Below are positions 1-9,742 of a stretch of DNA of 64,000 bases, piece by piece (positions within the stretch are counted from its first letter, which is position 1; every line of letters starts with the position of its first letter). The DNA comes from Rhodospirillales bacterium BBD 1991-14 (GTDB lineage Bacteria > Pseudomonadota > Alphaproteobacteria > Kiloniellales > Kiloniellaceae): NCBI GenBank assembly GCA_001657395.1, contig LYSY01000004.1, forward strand, positions 310,001 through 374,000, in the 5' to 3' direction. The position numbers and the translations under genes were made by a program. The notes under the pieces were generated by a model. The model had not been told where the DNA came from and searched no databases. It saw nothing but the letters and a program-made list of their open reading frames with translations.

Positions 1-533
1 CGGGTAAAGGCGTCCAGGGCCGCGAAGGGCTCGTCCAGCAGCAGCAGGTCGGGCGCGTGGATCAGCGCCCGGCAGAGCGAGGCGCGCTGCTGCATGCCGC
101 CGGAGAGCTCGTGCGGGGCATGGTTCTCGTAGCCCTCCAGGCCGACGATCCGCAGCAGTTCGTGGGCCGTCTCTATGTGCTCGGCCTTCTTGCGACGGAA
201 GCTGCCGCGGTGGCTGCGGCTCACCTCCAGCGGTAGCAGGACGTTTTCCAGCGTGGTGCGCCAGGGCAGCAGCGTGGCGTTCTGAAAGGCCATGCCGACC
301 ATGGTGAGCGGGCCGGAGACGGTTTCTCCGGCGACCCGGGCGATCCCTGAATCGACCGGCATGAGGCCGGAGACGATCTTCAGGATCGAGGACTTTCCGC
401 AGCCGGACGGGCCGACCATGGCGACGAACTCGCCGCGGCGGATTTCCAGCGACGCATCCGCGACGGCCGGCGGGCCGTTGCCGGCGCCGCCGTAGGTCAT
501 GGTCACCTGATCGAGCTCAACGAAGGCTGTCAC
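1..533 (-). CDS. ABC transporter ATP-binding protein, SsuB/TauB type (3' end outside window)
   Basis: This is the ATPase of a nitrate/sulfonate/taurine-type ABC importer and energises uptake at the inner membrane. The reading begins at a GTG (533) and gives a Walker A motif GPSGCGKSS, the Q-loop region MAFQNATLLPWR (the LLPWR signature typical of the TauB/SsuB group), the signature LSGGMQQR and Walker B LLLLDEPFAALD. The frame is still open at base 1, so the C-terminal part including the H-loop is missing. It lies 41 nt downstream of the NMT1-type binding-protein gene on the same strand, so the two form an operon; the permease is presumably just outside the window. The substrate cannot be read from the sequence. 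Confidence 0.9.
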   Translation of the reverse strand, partial: MTAFVELDQVTMTYGGAGNGPPAVADASLEIRRGEFVAMVGPSGCGKSSILKIVSGLMPVDSGIARVAGETVSGPLTMVGMAFQNATLLPWRTTLENVLLPLEVSRSHRGSFRRKKAEHIETAHELLRIVGLEGYENHAPHELSGGMQQRASLCRALIHAPDLLLLDEPFAALDAFT

Positions 534-574
534 GACTGCAAACGCAATCCTTTAGTACTGAAACAGGATTGCGG

Positions 575-1609
575 TCAGGGGGCCAGCATCCGCTCCCCGG
601 CCGGCGGCAGGAACTCGGACGTCCAGACGGCGGCCGGCTCCGGCGTCGAGGAGAGGTCGTAGGCAATGGCAAGCTGGGCGATGGAATTGCGCAGCCGTGC
701 CTCGTCGACATCGCCGATGCCGTTGGCCTTCACGTGGTCGGTCAGCACGTTGACGTCGAGGGCCAACTGCAGGCGCTCCAGTTCCAGCCCCTTGTCGATC
801 AGCGGGTCGCTCTTGGCGACGACGTCGATGGCGCCTTCGGGATCGGCGATGATGTCCTTCCAGCCGCGGATGGTGGCGCGGATGAAGCCGGCCACGGCCT
901 CGGGGTTGTTCTCGATGAAGTCGCCCGAGGCAATCACCGCGTTGCCGTAAAAGTCCATGCCGAAGTCGGCATAGAGGAAGTACTTGATCTCGTCTTCCGC
1001 GACGCCCTTGGACTTCAGGTCCAGCATGGACGAGAAGTAGTGGCCGGAGATGAAGTCCACCTGGCCCTGGACCAGCATGGTCTCGCGCAGCGCCGGGTCC
1101 ATGTTCACCCGTTCGACCGCGGCCTCGTCGATGCCGGTCTCATGGGCGAAGGCGGGGAAGAGCTTGTAGGAGGCATCGAAAACCGGCGCCCCCAGCTTGC
1201 GGCCCACCAGGTCTTCGGCCTTTTCGATGTTGTTCTTCTTCAGGGTGAAGAGCGAGAAGGGCGGCGCGTCGTAGGCCATCATCACGGCCTTTACCGACTG
1301 GCCGGGGTTCTGGACATTGAAGTCGACCAGCGCGTTGATGTCGGCAAAGCCCATCTGGTAGGCGCCGCCCGCGACCCGGGTGACGGCCCCGGCCGAGCCG
1401 TTGCCGCTGTCGATGGAGACGTCCAGGCCTTCTTCGGCGTAGTAGCCCTTGTCGTTGGCGACGAGGAAGGCGGCCGTGGGGCCCTGGAACTTCCAGTCCA
1501 GAGTAAACTTGATATCCACCTCGGCCTGGGCCGGGGCGGCAGCCAGGGTGAGCGTCAGCGCACAGGCGCCGGCCAGCAGCGCGGGGTGTAGAGCCTTGGA
1601 TTTGAACAT
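575..1609 (-). CDS. NMT1/THI5-like ABC transporter substrate-binding protein
   Basis: This 344-residue periplasmic binding protein has a clear Sec signal peptide ending around the AQA of residues 28-30. The NMT1/TauA fold follows, with typical phrases such as FTLDWKFQGPTAAFLVA, KGYYAEEGLDV and the GGAYQMGFADINALV stretch. This family binds pyrimidine precursors of thiamine, nitrate, sulfonates or related small ligands. A good ribosome binding site (AGGGAGATTAAGAGG) precedes the ATG. The next gene downstream is the matching SsuB/TauB-type ATPase. The pair is separated from the SorC regulator gene by 317 bases and need not belong to the carbohydrate island. The ligand is not determinable here. 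Confidence 0.88.
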   Translation of the reverse strand: MFKSKALHPALLAGACALTLTLAAAPAQAEVDIKFTLDWKFQGPTAAFLVANDKGYYAEEGLDVSIDSGNGSAGAVTRVAGGAYQMGFADINALVDFNVQNPGQSVKAVMMAYDAPPFSLFTLKKNNIEKAEDLVGRKLGAPVFDASYKLFPAFAHETGIDEAAVERVNMDPALRETMLVQGQVDFISGHYFSSMLDLKSKGVAEDEIKYFLYADFGMDFYGNAVIASGDFIENNPEAVAGFIRATIRGWKDIIADPEGAIDVVAKSDPLIDKGLELERLQLALDVNVLTDHVKANGIGDVDEARLRNSIAQLAIAYDLSSTPEPAAVWTSEFLPPAGERMLAP

Positions 1610-1926
1610 GCCTCTTAATCTCCCTGTTCTTTTTGGGCGAACCCACAGTCGCCAAAAGCAGCAATTCCCATGCCAGCCCCTCCGTCGGCGGTTCTCCGCC
1701 TGTTCTCTTCCCGCACCCGCTTTCCGCGCCGGGGCCGCAGACCAGAAATTAGGCAGTCTGCGTGCCGCGTGATCACGAGCGCCTGCGATTACAAGCGCCT
1801 TAGACGACAGGCGCCGGGCGTTGATCGGCGAGGAATGGGCCGGCGCGCGGCCAGCACTTCAAGCCTAGAGCATGTTCCGGGTCTTGGAAACTCCCCGGCG
1901 CCCGCCCCTGTCGCCGGGCCGCCGGT
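1610..1926. other. Intergenic region between NMT1-type binding protein and SorC regulator
   Basis: This 317-base stretch holds no open frame that looks coding. It contains the ribosome binding site of the NMT1-type gene next to base 1610 and must hold that gene's promoter. I could not identify a convincing -35/-10 pair, riboswitch fold or terminator. A TPP riboswitch was considered because of the NMT1 family, but I did not see its conserved core motifs. Confidence 0.5.
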
Positions 1927-2916
1927 TCAGGCGAGCAGGCTGCCGGCCGTGACTTCGTCGGTGATGAAGACCGTGGGCTCCAGCAGGCGTATGGCCCCTT
2001 GCAGGACCGGGATCTTCTCAGGTCCGCCGGAGATCAGGACCCTCTGAGGCGTGCGTTTCAGACGGTCGATCCCAACCGCGATGGCCCGTTCGTTGACCGG
2101 ATGGTCGACCAGGGCCCCGGTCTCGTCGATGAAGTTGTAGAGAACGTCGCCCACGGCCCCGGCTTCGATCAGCGAGCGGCGCTCCGCCTCCGAGAGGTGG
2201 CCGACCCGGTAGGAGGTGGTCAGGGTCGAGATGCCGCCGACACTGAGCAGGGCGATGTCCAGGCTGTCGGCCATCTCGAAGACCTGGGCGATGCCGCAGC
2301 GTTCCAGCAGCGCGTACTTGGTCTCCGGGCTGTCGACCAGTGCCGGGGCCGGAACCAGATAGCCCTCGCCCTGGAACAGCTCGTTGAACTGCCAGGCGAA
2401 CTCCGCCGGGTTGAAGCGGCGGGCCTGGGAAATGCCGCCGAGCAGGGAGACGACGCGGAAGTTCTCCAGCGTGCGGCCGGTGATGAAAGGCAGCGCCGAA
2501 TAGAGCGTCCGCCCCCAGCCGACACCCACGGTCATGCCGGAGCGCATGGCCTGGGAGATGAAGCTGCCGGCGGCAGCGGCGATGACCTGGCCGGGATCGC
2601 TCTCGGCATCCGACAGCGGGGCGACGATGGCCTGCTCGATGCCGAAGCGGGTTTCGAGCTCGCGCTCGATCTCGGTGACCTCGACCAGCGGGGCCTTGAT
2701 GGTGATCTGCACCTCGCGCCGGCGGCGCGCATCGGCCAGCAGGCGCACGATGGTGACCCGCCCGACGCCCAGGATCTCGGCAATCTCGCTCTGGGTGCGG
2801 CCTTCGATGAAGTACATCCAGGTGGCCCGCACGCGCATGCGGTGGCTGGCGTCCGGCAGATTCAGCTGCTGGGCGGCGGAGCGCTTGCGTCCCTGGGGCT
2901 TTTCCTGGCGGGCCAA
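1927..2916 (-). CDS. SorC-family sugar-responsive transcriptional regulator
   Basis: This 329-residue protein has an N-terminal helix-turn-helix (about residues 25-65, with GRTQSEIAEILGVGRVTIVR). The SorC sugar-phosphate-binding domain follows, with the hallmark motifs VGVGWGRTLYSAL, VVSLLGGISQARRFNP and a C-terminal VLISGGPEKIPVLQGAI stretch. SorC proteins sense phosphorylated sugars or polyols and usually repress neighbouring catabolic operons. The start is probably TTG at 2916, because a strong AGGAGG lies about 8 nt upstream. It is the last gene of the operon that begins with the DRL-like gene. It probably controls the divergent promoter at 7787-8145, where repeated TGTTC half-sites occur; that link is inference. 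Confidence 0.9.
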   Translation of the reverse strand: MARQEKPQGRKRSAAQQLNLPDASHRMRVRATWMYFIEGRTQSEIAEILGVGRVTIVRLLADARRRREVQITIKAPLVEVTEIERELETRFGIEQAIVAPLSDAESDPGQVIAAAAGSFISQAMRSGMTVGVGWGRTLYSALPFITGRTLENFRVVSLLGGISQARRFNPAEFAWQFNELFQGEGYLVPAPALVDSPETKYALLERCGIAQVFEMADSLDIALLSVGGISTLTTSYRVGHLSEAERRSLIEAGAVGDVLYNFIDETGALVDHPVNERAIAVGIDRLKRTPQRVLISGGPEKIPVLQGAIRLLEPTVFITDEVTAGSLLA

Positions 2917-2997
2917 GTGGCACCCTCCTGAGAGTCGATGAACGGAGTTCTACCTTTCGTCTGCAGTCGCTTCAAGCCGCGCCGCCAAGTCGGGTCA

Positions 2998-4332
2998 TCA
3001 GGCCGGCGTGACTGCAGGCTGACCGGCCGCCGCCTGCAGCCGGCTTGCGATTACCGCCGCCACCTCTTCCGGCGCTTCCAAGTGCGGCATGTGGCCGGTG
3101 TCATGGAGCAGGTGCAGCGCCACCCGGCCGGGCGCCTGCAGGGCCTGTTTCCAGGGGAACACCCGGTCCTTGCGGCCCCAGACGATCTGCGCCGGGATCG
3201 CAAGGCGGTCAAGTGCGGGGGTGAGGTCGAAGCTCTGGACAGAGTCGGGGAAGAGAGTCTCGGCCAGGTCCTGCTGATAGGCGCGCAGGGCTGGGTCCTT
3301 GCGGGCCTGCATGGCGGCCATCACGAAGCTCTCGGTGATGATCTGCGGCTCCGCCGTCAGTTGCTTCAGCCAGGGGGCAAGGCTTTCCTTGCGGCCGGCC
3401 CGGGCAAGGCCGGCGAGGACGGCCCCGTTCGTTTCCGGGCCCAGCCCGGCCGGGGCGATCATGGTGAGGGAGGCGATCCGCCGCGGGCGAACGTCGGCCA
3501 GCGCCAGCGCCAGCGCGGCGCCCAGGGAGTGGCCGACCAGGTGCGCGCCGTCCAGGTCTTCGGCGTCGAAAGCCTCCACCACCATCCGGGCGAGGCTGCG
3601 GAAGGAGTCCACCGGGCGGCGCGGCGATTTGCCGTGGCCCGGCAGGTCGATGCTCACCACGGGCCGGTCTGACGGCAGGCAGGCTTCCAGCTTCTGCCAG
3701 CCGGCGGAGTCGGCAGCGAAGCCATGGATCATGACCAGCGGGGCGCCGGTGTTGCCGCCTGCGCGGTGGACCACGAGCGGGCCGCCCTCCGGCTGCCAGC
3801 CGGACGCTGCGGCGGGCGGCTGTTCTCCTAACTCGCGCAGGGCCGTTTCCACGTCTCCGCGCGCGATCCGTCCCGCCGGGCCGGAGCCGGCGATCTCTGC
3901 CAGGTCCAGAGCGTTCTCCCGCGCCAGGCGCCGCGCTGCCGGGGTGGCGCGCGGCTTCGCGGGATGGTCCGGAGAGACGGGGAGGGCAAGCTTGGTGCGC
4001 TGCGGCGCAGTTGTGACTGCCCCCGCCGCGGTGTCGGGCGTTTCCGGCGCCGGAGCCGCGCTGCCATTGTCCGGTGGCGGGCCGACCTCTTCGTCCGGCG
4101 CGTAGATCCAGGCGATGGCCTTGCCGATGGCGACCTCGCTGCCGGCCTCGGCCAGGATGTGATGGAGCCGTCCGCTCGCGGGGCTTTCGACCTCCATGGC
4201 GGCCTTGTCGGTCTCGATGTCGAACAGCGGGTCGCCGCTCTCCACCTCCGCGCCCTCCGCGACATGCCAGACGGCGATCGTCCCGCTGGTCATGTCCATG
4301 TCCACCTTGGGCATGATGACCTCGACGGGCAT
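2998..4332 (-). CDS. Acetoin-dehydrogenase-like E2 (lipoyl domain plus alpha/beta-hydrolase acyltransferase)
   Basis: This 444-residue protein is built like AcoC. A lipoyl domain (residues 1-75) has the lipoylated lysine in the motif DIETDKAAME (K43). A peripheral-subunit-binding domain lies around residues 128-165. An alpha/beta-hydrolase-fold domain (about 195-440) has the nucleophile motif GHSLGAAL and a late histidine in DTGHMPHLE. In acetoin dehydrogenases this domain replaces the usual E2 catalytic domain and passes an acetyl group to CoA. It starts 1 base after the E1beta stop, so the complex is co-translated. No E3 (dihydrolipoamide dehydrogenase) gene lies in the window, so a shared E3 must be used. 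The carbohydrate setting suggests a substrate other than acetoin. Confidence 0.88.
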   Translation of the reverse strand: MPVEVIMPKVDMDMTSGTIAVWHVAEGAEVESGDPLFDIETDKAAMEVESPASGRLHHILAEAGSEVAIGKAIAWIYAPDEEVGPPPDNGSAAPAPETPDTAAGAVTTAPQRTKLALPVSPDHPAKPRATPAARRLARENALDLAEIAGSGPAGRIARGDVETALRELGEQPPAAASGWQPEGGPLVVHRAGGNTGAPLVMIHGFAADSAGWQKLEACLPSDRPVVSIDLPGHGKSPRRPVDSFRSLARMVVEAFDAEDLDGAHLVGHSLGAALALALADVRPRRIASLTMIAPAGLGPETNGAVLAGLARAGRKESLAPWLKQLTAEPQIITESFVMAAMQARKDPALRAYQQDLAETLFPDSVQSFDLTPALDRLAIPAQIVWGRKDRVFPWKQALQAPGRVALHLLHDTGHMPHLEAPEEVAAVIASRLQAAAGQPAVTPA

Positions 4333-4333
4333 G

Positions 4334-5353
4334 TCAGCGGGTCCCGCGCACCACGCCCCGAACCGCGGAGAGGATATCGGCCACCTGCGGCACCGCCGCC
4401 TTTTCCAGTTCGGGGTTGTAGGGAATCGGCGCCTCGGCGCCGCCCAGGCGGACGATGGGGGCGTCCAGGTAGTCGAAGGCTTCGCTCTCGACGATGCTGG
4501 CGCTCACCTCCGCCCCGATGCCGAGGGTGCGCACGCCCTCGTAGACCACCACAAGCCGCGACGTCTTGGTGACGCTGGCGACCACCGTCTCCCGGTCCAT
4601 GGGGCGGACGGTCCGCAGGTCGATCACCTCCGCATCGATGCCCTCCTGCGCCAGGGTCTCGGCGGCTTCGAGCGCGCGGTGCACCATGATCGCGGTGGCG
4701 ACGATGGTGACATCGCTGCCGACCCGGCAGACCTCGGCCTTGCCGATGGGCACGGTGTAGCGGCCCTCCGGCACCGGTCCCTTCATCTTGTAGAGCAGTT
4801 TGTGCTCGAAGAGCATCACCGGGTCGGGATCGTCCAGGGCGGCCAGCAGCAGGCCCTTGGCGTCATAGGGGGTGGCGGCCTGCACCACCTTCAGCCCCGG
4901 CACGTGGCCGAACCAGGCTTCCAGGCTTTGGCTGTGCTGGGCCGCCGCGCCGGTGCCGGAGCCGGCGGGAAAGCGCATCACCAGGGGTACCGAGACGGCG
5001 CCGCCGAGCATGAAGCGCAGCTTGGCCGCCTGATTGACGATCTGTTCCATCGCCAGGGTGGCGAAGTCCGAGAACTGAAACTCATAGATCGGCCGGAGGC
5101 CGGTGAGGGCGGCACCCACCGCCATGCCGGCGCCGCCCAGCTCCGAAATCGGGGTGTCGATAACCCGGTCCTCGCCGAAGCGATGCACAAGATCGCCGGA
5201 GACCTGAAAGGCGCCGCCATAGACGCCGATGTCCTCGCCCATCAAGACCACGCGTTCGTCCTCGGCCAGGGCGATGGCCAGGGCATCGCGGATCGCCTCT
5301 GCGTAGCTCAGCTCACGCAGCGGGCTGTCCAGCACGGCGGCCGGGGCTGTCAT
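4334..5353 (-). CDS. TPP-dependent ketol dehydrogenase E1 beta subunit (AcoB-like)
   Basis: This 339-residue E1beta belongs to the acetoin/pyruvate/branched-chain dehydrogenase family. It has the N-terminal transketolase pyrimidine-binding domain ([37 protein letters not shown]) and a C-terminal domain with [11 protein letters not shown]. It forms the alpha2beta2 thiamine-diphosphate enzyme with the adjacent E1alpha. Its ATG overlaps the E1alpha stop (ATGA at 5350-5353), a sign of translational coupling. It would perform the oxidative cleavage of an alpha-hydroxyketone or alpha-keto acid, delivering the acyl group to the E2 lipoyl arm. The exact substrate cannot be told from the family. Confidence 0.9.
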   Translation of the reverse strand: MTAPAAVLDSPLRELSYAEAIRDALAIALAEDERVVLMGEDIGVYGGAFQVSGDLVHRFGEDRVIDTPISELGGAGMAVGAALTGLRPIYEFQFSDFATLAMEQIVNQAAKLRFMLGGAVSVPLVMRFPAGSGTGAAAQHSQSLEAWFGHVPGLKVVQAATPYDAKGLLLAALDDPDPVMLFEHKLLYKMKGPVPEGRYTVPIGKAEVCRVGSDVTIVATAIMVHRALEAAETLAQEGIDAEVIDLRTVRPMDRETVVASVTKTSRLVVVYEGVRTLGIGAEVSASIVESEAFDYLDAPIVRLGGAEAPIPYNPELEKAAVPQVADILSAVRGVVRGTR

Positions 5354-6465
5354 ACCGCGCTCTCCGGCGCTGCGGTGTAAACGTCGCGGGTGAGCGCGGC
5401 CGGGTCCGGATCGGGGCTTTCCTTGGCGAAGGCGATGGCGGCGGCGATTTGCTCGGCGACCTCGGTCTCCATCCGGGCGAAACCGTCTTCGCTGAGGATG
5501 CCGTGCTCGCTCAGCAGGCCGGCGAAGCGGCGGATCGGGTCACGGGCGATCCAGGCTTCGATCTCGTCCTTGCTGCGGTAGCGGTTGCGGTCGGACTTTG
5601 AGTGCCCGCGCCAGCGGTAGGTGACCGACTCGATCAGACTGGGCCCTTCGCCGGCGCGCGCCCGTTCGATGGCCGCATGGCAGGCCTCGGCAACGGCGGA
5701 GAGATCGTTGCCGTCCACGGTCACGCCCGGCATGGAATAGGCTGCGGCCCGGTCGGAAACCTGTCGCACCGCGGTCGAGCGCTCGACCGAGGTGGACATG
5801 CCGTAGTGATTGTTCTCGCAGATGAAGATCACCGGCAGTTTCCAGATCGCCGCCATGTTGAGGGACTCGTGAAAGGACCCTTCGTTCACCGCGCCGTCGC
5901 CGAAGAAGCTGGTGACCACCGTTCCCGTCTTCAGCCGCTTGGCCGAGAGGGCGGCGCCGACGGCAATGGGGATGCCGCCGCCGACGATACCGTTGGCACC
6001 GAGGTTGCCCTTGTCGACGTCGGCGATGTGCATGGAGCCGCCGCGCCCGCGGCAGTAGCCGCTTTCCTTGCCGAAGAACTCGGCAAACATGCGCCCGACA
6101 TCGGCCCCTTTGGCGATGCAGTGCCCGTGGCCGCGGTGGGTCGAGGTGATCTTGTCCTGATCGGTGAGCTCCAGGCAGGCGCCGACGGCGCTCGCCTCCT
6201 GGCCGATGGAGAGATGCATCGTGCCGTGGATCAGGCCGCGTGTGTAGCTGTCTTCGGCGCCTTCCTCGAAGCGGCGGATGAGCAGCATCTTGCGCAGGGC
6301 CTCGCGCAGCACCTCCGCTTTGTAGTGGCGGATCGCAAAGGGTACATTCCCGGCAACGGCCTTGTCGGCGCGCCGGCTTGCCGGGCGGGCGGTGCCGCCG
6401 CTGCCCTTCCGGCTTGCGGACGGCGCCTGCGCGCCGCAGCGTTCAGCTTCCGAAGAGATGCTCAT
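5350..6465 (-). CDS. TPP-dependent ketol dehydrogenase E1 alpha subunit (AcoA-like)
   Basis: This 371-residue protein carries the thiamine-diphosphate/metal motif GDGAVNEG followed by the conserved [10 protein letters not shown] and the RWRGHSKSD active-site loop. These are diagnostic of E1alpha of acetoin/pyruvate-type dehydrogenases. An N-terminal low-complexity segment of about 45 residues precedes the fold, so a slightly later start is possible; GAGGG lies about 9 nt upstream of the ATG at 6465. The gene overlaps the end of the DRL-like gene by 23 bases and the start of E1beta by 4 bases, so the four genes form one operon. It supplies the cofactor-binding half of the E1 heterotetramer. 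Confidence 0.9.
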   Translation of the reverse strand: MSISSEAERCGAQAPSASRKGSGGTARPASRRADKAVAGNVPFAIRHYKAEVLREALRKMLLIRRFEEGAEDSYTRGLIHGTMHLSIGQEASAVGACLELTDQDKITSTHRGHGHCIAKGADVGRMFAEFFGKESGYCRGRGGSMHIADVDKGNLGANGIVGGGIPIAVGAALSAKRLKTGTVVTSFFGDGAVNEGSFHESLNMAAIWKLPVIFICENNHYGMSTSVERSTAVRQVSDRAAAYSMPGVTVDGNDLSAVAEACHAAIERARAGEGPSLIESVTYRWRGHSKSDRNRYRSKDEIEAWIARDPIRRFAGLLSEHGILSEDGFARMETEVAEQIAAAIAFAKESPDPDPAALTRDVYTAAPESAV

Positions 6466-7786
6466 CTTGTTTGGCCCTCAGTGCGGCGATTTTGGAGCCC
6501 TCGGGCGTGGCGGTGTTGTCGTAGGTGATGAGCGCGCCCTTGGGGATGGGTTGCGTGACCCGGCTGTCGGTCAGCAGGCCGCAGGGAATGGCCCGCTCGG
6601 CGCGGGCTTCCTCGGCCCGCATGATCCAGGCGCGGTAGCAGTACTCGCCGATGGCATCCAGGGTCTCGCCGGGCGCCAGATCGCGCTTGGCGACCGCGCA
6701 GACCTCCGCCACCGGCCGGTCCAGCGGCACCATGTCCGCCTTGCCGTAGAGCACGGCGCGCGCGCAGGTCAGCGGAACTTCCAGCGAGGTCAGGTGATAG
6801 GGACGGATGAAGGTGAAGTAGGGGCCGTCCCCCAGCTTCAGGTCGGTCATGCGCTCCGACACCCGCGGGTGGGACATCTCGGCGACCACGAAGACGCCGG
6901 GGGCGACGCCGGCGCCGACGGAATAGTCGACCCGGCCGACGTCCGAAAGGACGCCGCCGTCCTTTTCCGGTACCAGGACCTTGGAGAGGTCCTCCTTCGT
7001 CGCCCGCGGCCCGTGCAGTCCGGGCTTGTCGGGGACCAGGCCGGTGGCATTGGCGATGGCCGCCATCTCGACCATGGTCTTCGAGCCGTCGATGAACTCC
7101 ACCAGCATCCGCGGGCTCATGTTGCGGCGCTCGGCCTCTTCGACGTACTCGTCCGGCGTCGCATCGATGTTCAGCGGATTGTTCTTGCCCTTGCCGGCGC
7201 AGACGATGGGGTGGCCCATGGCGGCCACAAACTCGATCAGTTCCATGCAGGACGAGGGCTCGTCGCCTGCCCCCAGGGTGTAGACCACGCCCAGCCGGTC
7301 GGCCTGCGCCTTCAGGTAGGCGCCGATGGTGACGTCGGCCTCGACGTTCATCATCACCAGATGCTTGCCCCGCTCCATGGCCGCCAGTCCGATCTCGGCA
7401 CCCACGGCCGGCACGCCCGTCGCGTCGATGACCACGTCGATGAGCCCGCTTTCGAGAAGCTTGCCGGCGTCGTCCGTCACGGCGATGGCGCCGTCTTCCA
7501 TGGTGGCGTTGAGATCGTCCTGGGAGGAGACCTCCTTGGCCCGGCCATCGCCGTCGAAGGCGCTGTTGGAAGCGCCACTGGAAGCGATCGCGACCGCCTT
7601 CAGCGCAGCGGGCACGTCCAGCTCGGCGATGGCACCGATGCGGATGCCGGGCATGTGGGCGACCCGGGTCACGATGTCGGTGCCCATCTCCCCTGAGCCG
7701 ACAAGCCCGATACGCACGGGCCGGCCGGCCTCGGCGCGCGCTGCCAGGTCCTTGGCCAGGCCGGTCAAAGCGACATTGGTGGGCAA
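6443..7786 (-). CDS. DRL-like / homoserine-dehydrogenase-like NAD(P)-dependent oxidoreductase with SAF domain
   Basis: This 447-residue cytoplasmic enzyme has an N-terminal Rossmann motif GLVGSGEMG (residues 28-36), the middle-domain motifs [10 protein letters not shown] and VMMNVEADV, and a C-terminal SAF-like segment (about 350-425). This layout matches the family first annotated as predicted homoserine dehydrogenase. That family includes Brucella DRL, a DXR-like enzyme that can make 2-C-methylerythritol 4-phosphate. Most members sit in sugar or polyol clusters and have no known role. Here it is the first gene of an operon with a TPP-dependent E1/E2 complex, divergent from a sugar importer. 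A catabolic redox or isomerisation step is therefore more likely than isoprenoid synthesis; that is inference. Confidence 0.8.
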   Translation of the reverse strand: MPTNVALTGLAKDLAARAEAGRPVRIGLVGSGEMGTDIVTRVAHMPGIRIGAIAELDVPAALKAVAIASSGASNSAFDGDGRAKEVSSQDDLNATMEDGAIAVTDDAGKLLESGLIDVVIDATGVPAVGAEIGLAAMERGKHLVMMNVEADVTIGAYLKAQADRLGVVYTLGAGDEPSSCMELIEFVAAMGHPIVCAGKGKNNPLNIDATPDEYVEEAERRNMSPRMLVEFIDGSKTMVEMAAIANATGLVPDKPGLHGPRATKEDLSKVLVPEKDGGVLSDVGRVDYSVGAGVAPGVFVVAEMSHPRVSERMTDLKLGDGPYFTFIRPYHLTSLEVPLTCARAVLYGKADMVPLDRPVAEVCAVAKRDLAPGETLDAIGEYCYRAWIMRAEEARAERAIPCGLLTDSRVTQPIPKGALITYDNTATPEGSKIAALRAKQDEHLFGS

Positions 7787-8145
7787 GGGCGGTTCTCCTT
7801 CAAATCGCTCGCATTCTCAGTGTAGTGAACATGTGTTCTATGGTCAATACGCATGTTCTAACGTATACTGCCGACCGCAGCCACAAAGCCCTTGACATCT
7901 CGCGAACTGGCTTGAACATTTGGTTGATAAAGAATAACATTGTTCAAAAGCGGGTGGGGGAGGAAAAGAACGCCGTGGTCTCTGTACCTTCCCGAAAAGC
8001 ACCCTGACCTGTCTCTCGCGCTGCGCTGGCGCGCGATTACCCGGCCGGGCGGATCGCCTGCCGGGTCCGCCCAAGGCTAGGGACCGGCTGGCCGGTTCTT
8101 GAGGGTTGGGCGGGGACAAGAACGAACACAAGGGAGGAAACAGCG
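7787..8145. promoter_or_regulatory. Divergent promoter region with a cluster of GAACA/TGTTC half-sites
   Basis: This 359-base AT-richer region separates the DRL-like operon (minus) from the importer operon (plus). It contains an interrupted inverted repeat GAACATGTGTTC (7827-7838), a direct repeat of TGTTCTA (7834-7840 and 7854-7860) and a wider inverted pair TTGAACA (7912-7918) / TTGTTCAA (7940-7947). A TTGACA at 7892-7897 with AACATT 17 bases later is a plausible sigma-70 promoter for the plus-strand operon, and the 7912 half-site overlaps its -10. The pattern fits operator sites for the SorC regulator at 1927-2916. A good ribosome binding site, AGGGAGGAAACAGCG, precedes the ATG at 8146. 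Confidence 0.6.
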
Positions 8146-9711
8146 ATGCGCAGTACCACTCACGGGTTCACCCGCCGGACATTCCTGAAATCGGGCGCCG
8201 CAGCCGGTCTTGCGACCGGCGTCGGGGCTTCGCTCGCCGCCCCGGCCTTTGCCCAGTCCGGGCTGCCGGATCCGGCCAGCGTACTGGCCGACATTTCGGT
8301 GCCGAAGTACGTGCGGGAAGATTACCGCAAGCTCTACAACATGTCCGACGAACCGCTGTGGGATCCCAACAAGGACTGGATCCGCACGGTGGACTGGGAA
8401 GCCGTGCGCGCCGAGCAGGCCGGCAAGACCGTGCGTTTCGCCATCGGCGCTGCCGACCAGGAGTCCGCCGCTGAAGGCTTGGTGCCCTTCGAGAAGCTTT
8501 CGGGCATCAAGGTCGAGCTGGTTCCCATTCCCGACGACAGCTTCTACGACAAGGCCATCGCCGAGTTCATCTCCGGCAACGCCAGCTTCGATGCGCTGCA
8601 GTTCTTCTCGCCCTGGCTCGGCGACTTCGCCGCCCCGGGCTTCCTGGCGCGCCTGGACGACTACGCCGAGAAGTGGAAGCTGCCGCTGGACGACTTCTAC
8701 GACACCTACCTGCTGAACTACGGCCACTTCGGCGACAAGGGCATTTACGGCATTCCCTTCGACTGCGACATCCAGATGGTGCATCTGCGCAAGGGCTTCG
8801 TCGAGCAGATCACCGGCGGGCCGATCGACAAGTGGAAGACGGTCGAGACCTACGACGACCTGATCCGCCTCTCCGGCGAACTCGACAAGATTCAGCCGGG
8901 TGTCGCCGGCGTCGGCCTGATGGCCGCGCGGGGTTTCTGGTCGACCTACACCTGGGAGCACGTTGCGGCCCAGTGCGGCATGGACCTCTTCGACAGCGAC
9001 TGGAACCCGATCTTCAACAACGACGCCGGCATCAAGGGGCTGGAGATCATCCTGGACCTGCAGAAGAACGCCGCGCAGGGCGTCGCCGGCTGGGGCTGGC
9101 CGGAGAACCGGGCGGCCTGGCTGGGCGGTCAGCTTGCCACCAACATCTCCTGGCAGGACAGCGGCACCCAGGCCATGCGCCCGGATCAGAGCCAGATCGT
9201 CGACGACTTCGTCACCATCTACGAGCCCCGCGTCGATATGGCCGGCGCGCGCTTCGCGCCGCCGAACATCGCCGGCTCCACCTCCTGCGTCGCCTCGACC
9301 TCGCAGAACCCGGAAGGCGCGTTCCTCATGCTCGCCTTCCTGACCACCGCCTCGATCATGGCGATGAACGAGGCCAACGCCAACGGCGTGGCCCCGGGCT
9401 ACAAGTCGGTGCTGACCAACCCGCGGCTGGAAGCGGTCTCGCAGCCGGCCAAGGTCTGGGCGGACAGCCTCGAATACGCCTGGTGCGCGCCGCGCATCCC
9501 CGGCATGTTCGAGATGGAGCAGGTCCTCGGTAACGAGATCAACAAGGCCGTCGTCGGCCAGACCTCCGCCAAGGAGGCGCTCGATGCCGGCGCCGAAGCC
9601 TGGCGGTCGATCATGAAGCGGAACGGCTTCTTCACCAGCCGCGAACCTTTCCCTTATTCCGCGGTGGAGGCGGGCACCTGGGTGGGGCGCGGCAAGCCTT
9701 CGCCGATTTGA
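8146..9711 (+). CDS. Tat-exported carbohydrate ABC transporter substrate-binding protein (family 1)
   Basis: This 521-residue periplasmic protein begins with a twin-arginine signal (TRRTFLKSG near residue 9, then a hydrophobic stretch ending PAFAQ). It therefore folds in the cytoplasm before export. The mature part has the family-1 extracellular solute-binding fold, with motifs such as FDALQFFSPWLGDFA and GIYGIPFDCDIQMVHLRKG. This family binds sugars, oligosaccharides, polyols or glycerol-phosphates. It is larger than MalE-type proteins (about 400 residues) and resembles the big polyol-type binding proteins of rhizobia. It is the first gene of the importer operon 8146-12564 and the main clue that the divergent DRL/E1/E2 operon handles a carbohydrate-like nutrient. 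Confidence 0.88.
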   Translation: MRSTTHGFTRRTFLKSGAAAGLATGVGASLAAPAFAQSGLPDPASVLADISVPKYVREDYRKLYNMSDEPLWDPNKDWIRTVDWEAVRAEQAGKTVRFAIGAADQESAAEGLVPFEKLSGIKVELVPIPDDSFYDKAIAEFISGNASFDALQFFSPWLGDFAAPGFLARLDDYAEKWKLPLDDFYDTYLLNYGHFGDKGIYGIPFDCDIQMVHLRKGFVEQITGGPIDKWKTVETYDDLIRLSGELDKIQPGVAGVGLMAARGFWSTYTWEHVAAQCGMDLFDSDWNPIFNNDAGIKGLEIILDLQKNAAQGVAGWGWPENRAAWLGGQLATNISWQDSGTQAMRPDQSQIVDDFVTIYEPRVDMAGARFAPPNIAGSTSCVASTSQNPEGAFLMLAFLTTASIMAMNEANANGVAPGYKSVLTNPRLEAVSQPAKVWADSLEYAWCAPRIPGMFEMEQVLGNEINKAVVGQTSAKEALDAGAEAWRSIMKRNGFFTSREPFPYSAVEAGTWVGRGKPSPI

Positions 9712-9742
9712 TTTTCCCGGCTGAAGTGCGATCCTTGCACTG

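Noticed and set aside
1610-1926. A TPP riboswitch upstream of the NMT1-type gene
   Set aside because: The conserved CTGAGA and thi-box core sequences were not found in the expected orientation.
2998-6465. A standard acetoin catabolic operon
   Set aside because: There is no acoD (E3) or AcoR-type activator, and the genes are coupled to a DRL-like enzyme and a SorC regulator facing a sugar importer.
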